Position numbers and translations under genes: made by a program. Under the pieces are notes generated by a model. It saw nothing but the letters and a program-made list of their open reading frames with translations, did no database searches and was not told the origin of the DNA. 20,366 nucleotides of DNA from a virus, in IMG/VR virus record IMGVR_UViG_3300042391_000814, positions 1 to 20,366 of that record; one strand, written 5' to 3'. Each line of letters begins with the position of its first letter. Positions within the stretch are counted from its first letter, which is position 1. Shown here piece by piece: positions 1 through 8,500 of the stretch.

Positions 1-924
1 TTTGGATAGAACTAAGTCATCCCATCCAGTTTGTGTTGCTCCTTTTAATAATTCTCTAACTGCTTTGAATCCCATATCTCCCGCATCCTTTCCTTTTGGT
101 ATAATATTCTTTACATTAATACCATTCTTTATAAAATAGTCAGTATGCTTTGTGGAATCTGCAATAGCATCTGAATCTAATAGTATTGTTATATCCTTAA
201 CTCCTTTCTCTATAATCTTATTCTTTAATTTACTCAATAAGAACTTACCAAGTAAAGGAATACAATTTCGTTTAACTGAAAATGAATCAAACACACCTTC
301 TACTAAAGTGATAGGTTCATTCCAATTGATTTGATTTTCAAACACAATAACATCTCTATTTACCGGAGGATTCTTATACTTCATTCGTTCTTCTTTGTAA
401 TATGAACGAGCTACGAAATAATTCAAGTCACCATTCTCATCATACGATGGAACGATAACTCTACCAAAGTAAAGTCCTTCCGAACAATACCCAATATTGT
501 ACTTAACGATATCAGCTTGTGTAATTCCTCTTTCTTTAAGGTAATTAATTGCCTGATTGTATTCGGGATTAAATCCTTTTGGTTTGAAGTGTAATTGTTT
601 GAATTCTGATGGTAGTTGTAACTTAGCTACATACTCCTCTTTCTCAACTAATGTATAATCATCTTCACCATAGATATCTTTTAATCTATTTAGGTCTCGT
701 ATATCTACATTGAGTTTGCGAAGAAGGGATTGGATTGACCTACCCTTAGAATCACATACCCAGCAATGCCATCTTTGGGTATCTAAGTTTACTTGTAGTT
801 TTTTCTTATGGTGATTACAAAATGGACAATGATGTGCCTGTTCATTTCCTTTTAAAGATGAACCCACACCCAATGCGGCGTCTAAAATGTTAATTACTGT
901 TAGTTTGTTCTTCCCAGATACCAT
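1..924 (-). CDS. DNA primase, DnaG/T4 gp61-like (3' end beyond window)
   Basis: This is a TOPRIM-type DNA primase that would make RNA primers for lagging-strand synthesis at the phage replisome. Reading from the ATG at 924, the frame stays open for 308 codons to the window edge, so the C-terminus is missing. An N-terminal zinc ribbon is visible as C33-P-F-C36 and C54-W-V-C57. The TOPRIM core follows: LVEG with E209, then D213; LLDSD with D250 and D252; and GKDAGD with D280 and D283. T4 gp61 is about 340 aa, so probably only a few dozen residues are lost. Spacing and motif order match a complete catalytic core with no frameshift. It is the only replication gene here and has its own promoter immediately upstream, which suggests expression apart from the structural genes. 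The alternative, a primase-helicase fusion, cannot be excluded because the end is missing. Confidence 0.93.
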   Translation of the reverse strand, partial: MVSGKNKLTVINILDAALGVGSSLKGNEQAHHCPFCNHHKKKLQVNLDTQRWHCWVCDSKGRSIQSLLRKLNVDIRDLNRLKDIYGEDDYTLVEKEEYVAKLQLPSEFKQLHFKPKGFNPEYNQAINYLKERGITQADIVKYNIGYCSEGLYFGRVIVPSYDENGDLNYFVARSYYKEERMKYKNPPVNRDVIVFENQINWNEPITLVEGVFDSFSVKRNCIPLLGKFLLSKLKNKIIEKGVKDITILLDSDAIADSTKHTDYFIKNGINVKNIIPKGKDAGDMGFKAVRELLKGATQTGWDDLVLSK

Positions 925-934
925 TATTAGTATA

Positions 935-973
935 TTCTATACAAATATACAACTTTTTTGGGAATTTACCAAA
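935..973 (-). promoter_or_regulatory. Bacteroidetes-type promoter for the primase gene
   Basis: On the minus strand a TTTG box (970-973) is followed after exactly 20 nt by TATATTTG (942-949). This matches the Bacteroidetes primary sigma-factor consensus TTTG / TAnnTTTG. The predicted transcription start is near 935-937, giving a leader of about 12 nt before the ATG at 924. The -33 box starts right beside the stop codon of the upstream 66-aa gene. The match is seen directly; its function is inferred. Confidence 0.75.
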
Positions 974-1174
974 TTAATGGTTAGAATTCTTCACATCGTA
1001 AAGGAAATCAGCTAAAAACTGCATTTTTGCTGCAATTGGAGCTTTTGGTTGGTTTGCTTCCAACATTCCTTTAAGGTCTACTAAAGATGCTGCAGCTATT
1101 TGAAGTGCATCATCCTTTGCGTTTAAATAAGCTTCGGAGATTCCGTACTTTTTTGCGATTTCAGGTATTGTCAT
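974..1174 (-). CDS. Small helical protein, unknown function (66 aa)
   Basis: I do not recognise this protein. It is predicted to be mostly helical, with an N-terminal stretch (IPEIAKKYGISEAYL, residues 3-17) that loosely resembles one helix-turn-helix unit, followed by an Ala/Leu-rich amphipathic region. There is no signal peptide, membrane segment or cysteine. It starts 2 nt after the stop of the GIY-YIG gene, so the two are probably co-transcribed. The gene is called real because it is tightly packed in the operon and ends just before a strong promoter. A DNA-binding role is possible but not supported beyond the weak resemblance. Confidence 0.7.
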   Translation of the reverse strand: MTIPEIAKKYGISEAYLNAKDDALQIAAASLVDLKGMLEANQPKAPIAAKMQFLADFLYDVKNSNH

Positions 1175-1176
1175 AA

Positions 1177-1590
1177 CTATTGGTTTAGTATATCCCTACG
1201 GAAGAACTTTCCCATAAGGTTTTCGTTTATTGCTTGTTCGTTGGCAAGGACATCGTAATGAAACTGCCATTTAATTTCGTAATATGATAAGGATTTCTTT
1301 GAGAAACAAAATTGAATGATTTCTCTTTCAAAGTATTCAGCGTTTCCAGCTTTTACTTCTGATTTAATCCATTCGTTTGATGAATAGTACTTCTCCCAAT
1401 CCGATGCTTTTTTTACAACCCTCTTACGAGTCTTTCCCTTAAGGGGTTTCAATCTACGGGTTTGAGATAGGGATTTCTTTCCTATATAAAATCTATTAGT
1501 TCTAGTATCAACTATCTTATAGACAAATCCAACCGCACCTTCAGGTGTGGTTTCTTCTGTAACAATATTTCCATTAAATTTCCAACTCAT
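1177..1590 (-). CDS. GIY-YIG nuclease-like protein (SegE-type)
   Basis: This is probably a small GIY-YIG-fold endonuclease of the type seen in T4 Seg proteins and their free-standing phage relatives. The two hallmark strands are GFVYKI (residues 21-26, Tyr24) and FYIGKK (34-39, Tyr35, Gly37). A basic linker (RRLKPLKGKTRKR) and a W-x2-Y-Y-S-S segment (65-71) follow. The possible metal-binding Glu lies in SYYE (Glu105), and a late Asn in NENL (122-125) follows. At 137 aa it has room for the catalytic domain but for no large separate DNA-recognition domain. It sits 3 nt downstream of the 101-aa gene and 2 nt upstream of the 66-aa gene. It could be a homing endonuclease or a domesticated DNA-processing nuclease; the sequence does not decide. 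Confidence 0.8.
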   Translation of the reverse strand: MSWKFNGNIVTEETTPEGAVGFVYKIVDTRTNRFYIGKKSLSQTRRLKPLKGKTRKRVVKKASDWEKYYSSNEWIKSEVKAGNAEYFEREIIQFCFSKKSLSYYEIKWQFHYDVLANEQAINENLMGKFFRRDILNQ

Positions 1591-1593
1591 TGA

Positions 1594-1899
1594 TTATTTC
1601 TTAACTACCTTAGAATATGATTTATCTCCAGGTGCGTACGATGGTGCAGTAAAATTAGTTGGTAATTTACCAGCTGGCATAGCTCCAATAGCTCCACCTC
1701 TACTTGCATCTAAAGTTTTTTGTGTAAATCTTTCTTTATCGCCTGTTTTTAAATCTATATCACCAAAAGATGCATCTGATACACCAGCTGTTATTGTTGG
1801 AGTTGAACCTCCTTTGGAATAAGGGGTTTCATCTTTATTATCTACAATGGTTTTGAACTTACCAGTTGATGCTGCGTATAAATCTTCTAATTTTGACAT
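1594..1899 (-). CDS. Small hypothetical protein (101 aa), possibly virion-associated
   Basis: I do not recognise this protein. It is polar and low in predicted structure, rich in Gly, Ser, Thr, Lys and Asp, with a basic C-terminus ending KVVKK and no membrane segment or cysteine. A Gly/Ala/Pro-rich stretch (about residues 68-88) looks flexible. The ATG at 1899 is supported by a promoter-like sequence 21-52 nt upstream and by the stop of the 284-aa structural gene 40 nt away. It heads a three-gene run with the GIY-YIG and 66-aa genes. Its position after structural genes suggests a minor virion or assembly protein, but this is inference only. Confidence 0.75.
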   Translation of the reverse strand: MSKLEDLYAASTGKFKTIVDNKDETPYSKGGSTPTITAGVSDASFGDIDLKTGDKERFTQKTLDASRGGAIGAMPAGKLPTNFTAPSYAPGDKSYSKVVKK

Positions 1900-1919
1900 T
1901 TTTTTCTATTTTACTAATA

Positions 1920-1951
1920 TAAATATAAAACTTTTTGGTTTAAGTATCAAA
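1920..1951 (-). promoter_or_regulatory. Probable promoter for the 101-aa / GIY-YIG / 66-aa run
   Basis: On the minus strand TTTG (1948-1951) is followed after 20 nt by TATATTTA (1920-1927). This differs from TAnnTTTG only at the final base and keeps the same spacing as the primase promoter. The first start codon lies 21 nt downstream of the -7 element. The TTTG box falls inside the end of the preceding structural gene. Confidence 0.55.
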
Positions 1952-2794
1952 ACGAACTATAAAGTTTATTGGATAGTCCGGTAATGATTTAATTGGTTGA
2001 GGTAATTTAGCTACAGCAACCATGTTTAATTCATTATCATATAATCCAATTGTAGTGATGTATGGTGCTAAATAAGAACCAGTTGGGTCAACAGACCCAC
2101 TATATAAGTAATCTGCAAATCCACCAACCTTTAACGGATTTATTGTAGAACGGATATTATGTAGTTTTATTCTACCAATACTTCCATCATAATCAACAGC
2201 GGTTGGGTTTTGGGATACATTAAATTCGTTTTCTAATACAGATAAAAATATTTCATTTTCGTATATTGTTTTGGTTGAACGAAAGTTTAAAGTAAATTGA
2301 TTTAATACAGAACCACTAACTATATCTTTTGTTACAACAACAAGTCCTCTATCATAAAATATATTACCCCAAATACTTCCAGTTACATCAACTAAATTTG
2401 AATATCCATCATCAGTATATGTTCTATTTGATGTTTCATCTTCCAATACTACAGTTCCAACCTTCATACCTTCACCATAATATCGTTGAGGTACTGAAAA
2501 TACTGCTATATTATCTTCTAATATACGTTCATCGGTTGATGCATATGATTTTCTATTACCAACTTCAGTTAAAATAGATGCGGTTGCCGAATTTGTATAA
2601 AATTGGCTTCTTATAGATGCATGTATTATTTTTTTAGTAAACCCTTGACTTTTAGAATCATATTCAGGATCTATAAACGTACCATCCCCATTTTCTCCAA
2701 AAATTGGAAAAATATCGTTTTCGTCTAATGTCCATTCTTTATAAACCTTAATAGGTCTTACGATAATATCAGATTTTGGAATTTCTTTAATCAT
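1940..2794 (-). CDS. Virion structural protein, paralogue of the 421-aa protein (284 aa)
   Basis: This is probably a tail or baseplate-associated virion protein of a type seen in T4-like marine phages. It is beta-rich and has no signal peptide or membrane segment. Its last ~100 residues share a module with the 421-aa neighbour: ENEFNVSQNPT, then APYITTIGLYD, then VAVAKLPQPIK. Upstream, IFYDRGLVVVTKDIV corresponds to LFYPDRGVIILNAKAI in the paralogue. The N-terminal part (SDIIVRPIKVYKEW) is not shared, so this is a shorter variant with a different N-terminus. It is separated from the 421-aa gene by a terminator, so it may have its own promoter; only a weak AT-rich motif (around 2813-2822) is visible there. 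The virion assignment is from family resemblance and context. Confidence 0.75.
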   Translation of the reverse strand: MIKEIPKSDIIVRPIKVYKEWTLDENDIFPIFGENGDGTFIDPEYDSKSQGFTKKIIHASIRSQFYTNSATASILTEVGNRKSYASTDERILEDNIAVFSVPQRYYGEGMKVGTVVLEDETSNRTYTDDGYSNLVDVTGSIWGNIFYDRGLVVVTKDIVSGSVLNQFTLNFRSTKTIYENEIFLSVLENEFNVSQNPTAVDYDGSIGRIKLHNIRSTINPLKVGGFADYLYSGSVDPTGSYLAPYITTIGLYDNELNMVAVAKLPQPIKSLPDYPINFIVRFDT

Positions 2795-2825
2795 TTAGTC
2801 TTCCGATTTGTATATAAATATTGAT

Positions 2826-2856
2826 TAAATAAAAAACCCCCATTGAAGGGGGTTCT
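2826..2856 (-). terminator. Rho-independent terminator after the 421-aa gene
   Basis: On the minus strand a perfect 7-bp stem AACCCCC / GGGGGTT (2835-2841 and 2848-2854) encloses a 6-nt loop. It is followed by a T-rich tract (TTTT, then ATTT). It begins 23 nt after the stop codon at 2878 and should end the long structural transcript. It is the only strong GC hairpin found in this AT-rich window. Confidence 0.88.
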
Positions 2857-2877
2857 CTTTATTATGTTTCTAATTAA

Positions 2878-4143
2878 TTAGAATGATAATTTAACTTTAA
2901 TTAAAACTTCCTTATCAAACGATTTAACGATTGGTTGGGATGTTTTAGCCACAGCAATCAATTCATTTGCATCATTGAAAAGTCCAATTGTTGTAATGAA
3001 TGTTTGTGGGTCGGTTTCAAATGTACCTTCTATAAAGAATCCATCAGCATCTACATATGTAGGGTTGTTAGAATAGTTAAATTCTCTATTCGTTGCTCTT
3101 ACAAAGAAATGTTGAGTAGAAATGTTTTCAGTTCTACGTGCTTCAAAATCAGCACCAGCTTCAATTGCTTTAATTAATCTAATTTGATTAAATTGTTCAG
3201 ATGCTTGTGAGTGAGAACCACTAACACTACCACTTACTAGCATAGTACCATCTTTAGTATATACTCTAGCAGGTGCTAAAATATCACCAACAACAGAACC
3301 AATTGCTTTAGCGTTAAGAATGATAACTCCTCTATCAGGATAGAATAAACCATATCCTTCACCAGTTACAGGTTTACCAACTGCTAAGTCAGTAGCTGTA
3401 TCTGCTTCATTTTTAATTGTAGCTTCATTTTCAGTTCCTAAGTTCAATGAACCAGAAACCACTTTGAATACTCTACCACTTAATCCTAAGTCATCTCCAA
3501 ATTTCTTACCACTATTATCAATAAATGTGAATAAACCATTTGTACCTCTTATCTTTAATGACCAGTTGCCAGCATCCATTTTTTCTCTAAATCTATTTCT
3601 AGCTATGTTAATTGCGTAAACACCATTTGCATCAGTTGCAATATTAGATGAATTTAAGAATGAGAATTTAGTATCAGTTGGGTCTAACAACATTGCTTTA
3701 TATTGAGCGTAAGTTGCTTTAGTTGCTAATAAAGCATTATCGTTATCAGCTAAGTTCATAGAACCACTACCATTAACGTGTCCATATGCTACTGCAAATT
3801 GAACTTCTTCGTTATCTCCTAAATCAGGATTACTATTATATACATTGAAATAGTAGTATCCACTATTTGTTGTTGTTTGACTTGATGCAGTATAGAATGC
3901 TGTTAATGAACCAGAATCCCCAGTCCACAATCCAGTTGTTACTACTTCTACTTTTGCGTTTACTTTATCAAATTCACCGAATCTTTTATAGATACCAGTT
4001 GAAATACCTGCACCAGCCGCAATTTGCTGTCCAGCCGGTAACACTGTATTTAATAATGCTACAATTTCATTTGAGTCCAGTGTACCCGTATTAGCTAAGT
4101 CTCTAATTTGGGCGGTTACATTAGGGTCGTTTATTAGTGCCAT
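2878..4143 (-). CDS. Virion structural protein (421 aa), tail/baseplate-associated
   Basis: This is a large, beta-rich, Gly/Ser/Asn-rich protein with no signal peptide or membrane segment, typical of a virion surface protein. The N-terminus (ALINDPNVTAQIRDLANTG) is helical. The middle contains W-S-L-K-I-R-G and Y-P-D-R-G-V-I-I-L segments. The C-terminal ~77 residues carry NREFNYSNNPTYV and ITTIGLFNDANELIAVAK, which recur in the 284-aa gene downstream. The two are therefore paralogues or share a module. I know such ITTIGL-x-AVAK C-termini from uncharacterised structural proteins of T4-like phages. The gene starts 18 nt after the 206-aa gene's stop and ends before a clear terminator, so it is likely the last gene of the long structural transcript. 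Confidence 0.8.
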   Translation of the reverse strand: MALINDPNVTAQIRDLANTGTLDSNEIVALLNTVLPAGQQIAAGAGISTGIYKRFGEFDKVNAKVEVVTTGLWTGDSGSLTAFYTASSQTTTNSGYYYFNVYNSNPDLGDNEEVQFAVAYGHVNGSGSMNLADNDNALLATKATYAQYKAMLLDPTDTKFSFLNSSNIATDANGVYAINIARNRFREKMDAGNWSLKIRGTNGLFTFIDNSGKKFGDDLGLSGRVFKVVSGSLNLGTENEATIKNEADTATDLAVGKPVTGEGYGLFYPDRGVIILNAKAIGSVVGDILAPARVYTKDGTMLVSGSVSGSHSQASEQFNQIRLIKAIEAGADFEARRTENISTQHFFVRATNREFNYSNNPTYVDADGFFIEGTFETDPQTFITTIGLFNDANELIAVAKTSQPIVKSFDKEVLIKVKLSF

Positions 4144-4161
4144 TTGTTATATCTTTTTTTA

Positions 4162-4782
4162 TTATGCTTTATAAGTTACAGTTACAGGAATAGTTTTTGA
4201 ACCTCCAGTTTCGTTACCATAAATAGTGATGGTTGTTGCAATATCCATTGTTAGGTTTGGATTTGGAGTAAATCTAAATTCTTGTCCACTAGCAACTTGT
4301 GCTGTTGTTGTTATTTCCTCACCTAAGAATACAGGCACACTTCCTACTGCGGTTGCTCCTCTAGTTACAGTTATTGTACCAGCTCTTGTATCAGCCAATA
4401 CAGCGGTATAACCTGCAGTTGTATTTGCCGGCGGTGTGGTTGTTGGTGTAATTGCATCACCACCTGCGTTTTGGTTTACACTAATTGAAGGTATTGTACT
4501 AATAGTAGGAATTTGGGTTGTTCCTTTAGCAAATGTAACCAATCTATATCTTAACACTTGAGTTTCATCAGGCGATGCTTCCGTAATAGGAATTGCTCTG
4601 ATTGCAGAATCGTAATAAGCCGAACCTTTTGGATGCGCTGGTTCGTAAAGCGTATAATCAATCTCGTCATCACCCAAAGCAAACTTTGTAATGTTTAAAG
4701 ATTGACCGGATGCTAATTTTTGTCTACCTTTTTTGGTAAGAATTGCATCTACTGTGATTTCCGAGTTATCTAAATATGCCAT
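4162..4782 (-). CDS. Tandem-duplicate virion protein, copy 2 (206 aa)
   Basis: This is an uncharacterised phage structural-type protein. The N-terminal domain (about residues 1-85) has YLDNSEI, ILTKKGRQKLASG and KFALGDDEIDY, a pattern I associate with T4-like virion proteins. The C-terminal half is Thr/Val/Gly-rich and looks like an Ig-like beta-sandwich, with FTPNPNL, YGNETGG and TVTYKA at the end. It is a clear tandem duplicate of the 204-aa gene: the N-terminal domain and the last strands are nearly the same, and the middle has diverged. It has no signal peptide or cysteine. A decoration, fibre-adaptor or neck role is possible; the sequence does not decide. Confidence 0.8.
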   Translation of the reverse strand: MAYLDNSEITVDAILTKKGRQKLASGQSLNITKFALGDDEIDYTLYEPAHPKGSAYYDSAIRAIPITEASPDETQVLRYRLVTFAKGTTQIPTISTIPSISVNQNAGGDAITPTTTPPANTTAGYTAVLADTRAGTITVTRGATAVGSVPVFLGEEITTTAQVASGQEFRFTPNPNLTMDIATTITIYGNETGGSKTIPVTVTYKA

Positions 4783-4862
4783 TTGATATTGTTTTTAAAC
4801 TATTATTTCTTAAAATAAATATAACTATTTAATATTTTCAAATTAATCAACCTCAATAATTG
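4783..4862 (-). repeat. Duplicated intergenic segment with a fossil 3' end of the 1786-aa gene
   Basis: This spacer is nearly identical to 5496-5575, offset by exactly 713 bp, including TTCTTAAAATAAAT and AATATTTTCAAATTAATC. The copy at 5496-5575 spans the stop codon and last codons (ILEVD-stop) of the 1786-aa gene. Here the equivalent bases read IIEVD-stop in the same frame (stop at 4843-4845), but no gene precedes them. The segment is best explained as a leftover of a tandem duplication whose unit began inside the 3' end of the large gene. It also holds the leader of the 206-aa gene and may carry a shared promoter element (TATATTTATT near 4814-4823). Confidence 0.8.
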
Positions 4863-4880
4863 TTTTATAGTGTCTTTTTA

Positions 4881-5495
4881 TTATGCTTTATAAATTACAT
4901 TAGTGGGTATGGTGCGTGAACCGCCGGTTTCATTTCCATAAACAGTGATAGTTGTATAAACATCAATTGTTAAATTTGGGTTGGGAATAAATATAAATTC
5001 ATTTCCAGTTACTACTTGTGCTGTTGATGTTAGTTCACCTGCTTCAAATACTGCTACTGATGTCATTTCTATTGCACCTTTACTAACTATTAATGTACCT
5101 GCCCTTTGGTCTGCCAATACTGCAGTATATCCGCCAATTGTATTTCCTTCGGGAGATGTATTAGGTGTTATTGTAATAAGTGAATCGCTTTGATTTACAC
5201 TAATTTTATTTGGAGATAATCTTACAACTGACATTTGGGTAGTTCCTTTTGGAAGGGTTACTAATTTGTGGTTTAGTGCATGTGTTTCATCAGAACATGC
5301 TTCAGTTATAGGAACACCTAACATTGTATAAGCTGGTCCATTTTCATTATTAACATCATAAAATGTATAATCAATCTCGTCATCACCCAAAGCAAACTTT
5401 GTAATATCTAGTTTTAAACCAGATGCTAATTTTTCTCTTCCTTTTTTAGTAAGGATAGCTTCTACTATGATTTCTGAATTATCTAAATATGCCAT
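4881..5495 (-). CDS. Tandem-duplicate virion protein, copy 1 (204 aa)
   Basis: This is the paralogue of the 206-aa protein that follows it. It shares MAYLDNSEI, ILTKKGREKLASG, KFALGDDEIDY, GYTAVLAD-x-RAGT, PNPNLT and YGNETGGS-x-TIP. It differs mainly in the linker around residues 50-115, and it has one Cys in ITEACSDET where copy 2 has Pro. A 41-nt block encoding the IDYT/ALGDDE region is identical between the copies (4652-4692 and 5365-5405). The order is an N-terminal conserved domain, then a C-terminal Ig-like beta domain. It is the first gene after the giant baseplate protein, with a 60-nt spacer. Keeping two diverging copies suggests hetero-oligomers or split roles, but this is inference. 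Confidence 0.8.
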   Translation of the reverse strand: MAYLDNSEIIVEAILTKKGREKLASGLKLDITKFALGDDEIDYTFYDVNNENGPAYTMLGVPITEACSDETHALNHKLVTLPKGTTQMSVVRLSPNKISVNQSDSLITITPNTSPEGNTIGGYTAVLADQRAGTLIVSKGAIEMTSVAVFEAGELTSTAQVVTGNEFIFIPNPNLTIDVYTTITVYGNETGGSRTIPTNVIYKA

Positions 5496-5555
5496 TTAAT
5501 ATTGTTTCTAAACTATTATTTCTTAAAATAAATACCAATATTTAATATTTTCAAA

Positions 5556-8500
5556 TTAATCCACTTCCAAAATTGGTTCACCACTACCTCTACCAGTCTT
5601 AGCCACTCTAAGAATGTTAGGATTAGTTGTAAATGTTTCTACTGCTGGTAATCCATCGGGCGTTGTAAATGCTGTTTGAAAAGAACCTTTAAAATAAGCT
5701 CTTTGTAACCCTTCCGATAAATTATTTACAAATTTATAGTGTGTAGGGAAATATCCATTTAAAGTTTTTATTTGAGCAATTTCAGGACTACTAGCTATAC
5801 TTCCACTAAAAGGTAATTTAGATACTTCATATTTGTATTTTACTACATCAATATCAGCGTATCTAACTCTATCACCGGGTTGTGACCCAGATCTAGGGTA
5901 TCCAGCTATTTGAGTTGATATCTTTTGATTATATTGTTTTTTAACAAGATATACATTCTGTCTACTTCCTGTTGATTCGGTATTTCCAAATATACTATCA
6001 AATCGTCTAACAATACCAGTACCACTATTAGCATATAATCCAAATCCAGCATTTGCTAAAGAATTTAATTCCATTCCTACTTGTTCAAATGAAAATGAAT
6101 CAACTTCACCAGTCAATGTTTCACCAGTAGGACAATCTATAAATGTATTGTAGAATGGTGCGGATGCTTCTATAATATCATCTAAATTATAATCAATATT
6201 AGTATCATAATTTGGATTCAATCCTTCCAATGAATATACATCATTAGCATCAATCACAGAATCGTAATTATTTTTTTCACCCGTAATATTACTTATATTA
6301 GTTGCATCTAAATCACCTTCTTTTGTTTCATACGAAGATTCTATTTCATTATTATCTTGTATTGATACAATGCTTTCATAATCATTTCTTTCTGATTCAG
6401 GTTTTTTCCATCTCGTTTTACTCCTTTCTAAATAGTGGGGTTCTATTAATAAACCTTTAGAAACCTTTGCTCTAGCAGGTGCTAAATCGGCAAGTACATC
6501 AAAAAGGGATTTATCAATATATCTTACTAACTGGATATATTCATTTATGTTTCTATCTAATCTTTCAAAATAGTAATGTCTTAATGTATCTAATTCTCTA
6601 TAATTATCTTTATACTCATCGGATGGGTCACCTATATAGTTATCAATATTGAATTCTCCAAATGTTTTCAGTATATCCATATTCAATTCCTTAATTGGAG
6701 AGAAAAATAATCCCAAACGATTTGAATCTATTGGAGCTCTATCAAATGCTTTTTTAGTTGCTCTATTTTTATAAGAAAGGTCAGTTACCATTGTCTGGTC
6801 TTCAAAACGAATTTTATTAGCAAAACCAAATCCAACAGATGGAACATCTGCGGTTACAGTTCTTTCGTATGGAGTGTATTGATACGGATATGCAGATGCT
6901 GAATACATATTTTCTGCATATGCAACATCTTCACCATAATTATCACTAATTGATACATTCTTTATTCCAATATTTTCAGTTATAGTTCTATCCTTTGGAT
7001 ATTCAAAATCTAAACGGAATATTAAATCTGCCGTTGATGCTGTATATGAGTTACCATTAATAGCATCTGGGAATAATGTGTGATTTTCAAATTTACTTCT
7101 TTGTAGTGGAACAGTCCATAAACGGAATTCATCAAAGTTACCATTAAAGTTATCTCCGCTTAAATGTAGGAAGCTTCCAGTTTCCCATTGGTTATCATCT
7201 GTCAAAATTGACATACTCACAAATGTAGTAATTCTCTTTCCATCAGATGTAGCTAACCAAACTTCATATAAAGAAGAATTACCAGGATAGTTGTGTCTAT
7301 TAATAGCAATATTAGAATAATACTCATTTGAAATTGGAAAATCTAAACTTTGAGTAACTAAATCAGCACCATACACATATTCAATAGTTGTTTCCACATA
7401 ATATGTAGATACTGCGGGCGAACCACTCAAAAATGGTTCTAAAAAATAAGGATTAACACTAGAATCTCCACCAAAGTTTAATTCTAATTTAGCAAAAGAA
7501 CCAGTTGTTTGTACTAAATCTAAATTCCACTCACTACCACTAATTAAAGTGTATGATGGATTTGGTATTGAATCAGGAAGTATTCTAAACTCTACACAAT
7601 TTGGATAGCTTAAACTACCAGCATTATATTTCCAAGGAACTTTTACTGCAGAACTACCACTTAAATAAAGCGCCGCAGTTCTATCATCAAAAGTAAATTT
7701 AGTACTACCACCTTTTGTTGGGTCTTGCGGTCCACCAAATTCCATTATTGTTAATAAAGATGAAGGTACGCCATAACAAGCCATTACGGCCTTCATAGCT
7801 CTTCCAGTTCCTTTATGTTTTAAAATGTATGGCAGGTTGTTTAGAATTCTTCTCCAAACTTGCTCATTAGCATCTTTAAGAGGCATTGAATATTTTTGAA
7901 ATCCATCTTTATTTGTTCCAAACATATATTCCCATAGAAATTGAGAATCAAAAGCTTTTTTAGTATTCCATCCTAACGATTCAAGCATATGCTGAACCAA
8001 TGTATTTGCAATTCCTTTTGTTTCGGAAGCTTCCAATTGTTTCATTCTTGATAACCCACCGATATACGCCCATATGATATCAAAATGCTGTCCTATCATG
8101 TGTAAAAACGCTAAAAAGTCTTGATTATCAGAATCCTCTTTTATGAATGTAGGAATATTATTTGTTAATAAATTTGCATTATACTTATCATGCTCTATCG
8201 ATAAACTAAGAAAACTAGAATACCATGTTACAACATCCGGATGCGTTGTTTGTTTTAGAATATATGTACCAAGTCCACTTGTTGGATGTATATATAAAGT
8301 TTTTGGATATGCTAATACATTAGTAGATGTATATAAAAATTTTTCATATCCATCCAATCCTCTTATAGTTTCATTTAATAACCCAAATATCTTTTTTGCT
8401 TCATTCATTTGAGCAATACCTTGATATTGAGCAACTTCCCATTGAATATCAAATATTCCATCTTCTGTTATTAATTGTGCACCATCAAGAGTTAAATCAA

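Noticed and set aside
152-334. Plus-strand open frame of 60 codons
   Set aside because: It is antisense to the TOPRIM region of the primase, which has intact catalytic motifs on the minus strand.
974-1174. 66-aa protein as a helix-turn-helix regulator
   Set aside because: Only one short helix pair resembles HTH and there is no recognisable second helix pattern; unknown function is the honest call.
4162-5495. Possible assembly artefact producing two copies of one gene
   Set aside because: The copies differ at many sites and in length (206 versus 204 aa), so both are real.
8143-8412. Plus-strand open frame of 89 codons
   Set aside because: It lies wholly within the 1786-aa gene, antisense to a recognisable domain, with no leader or family resemblance.
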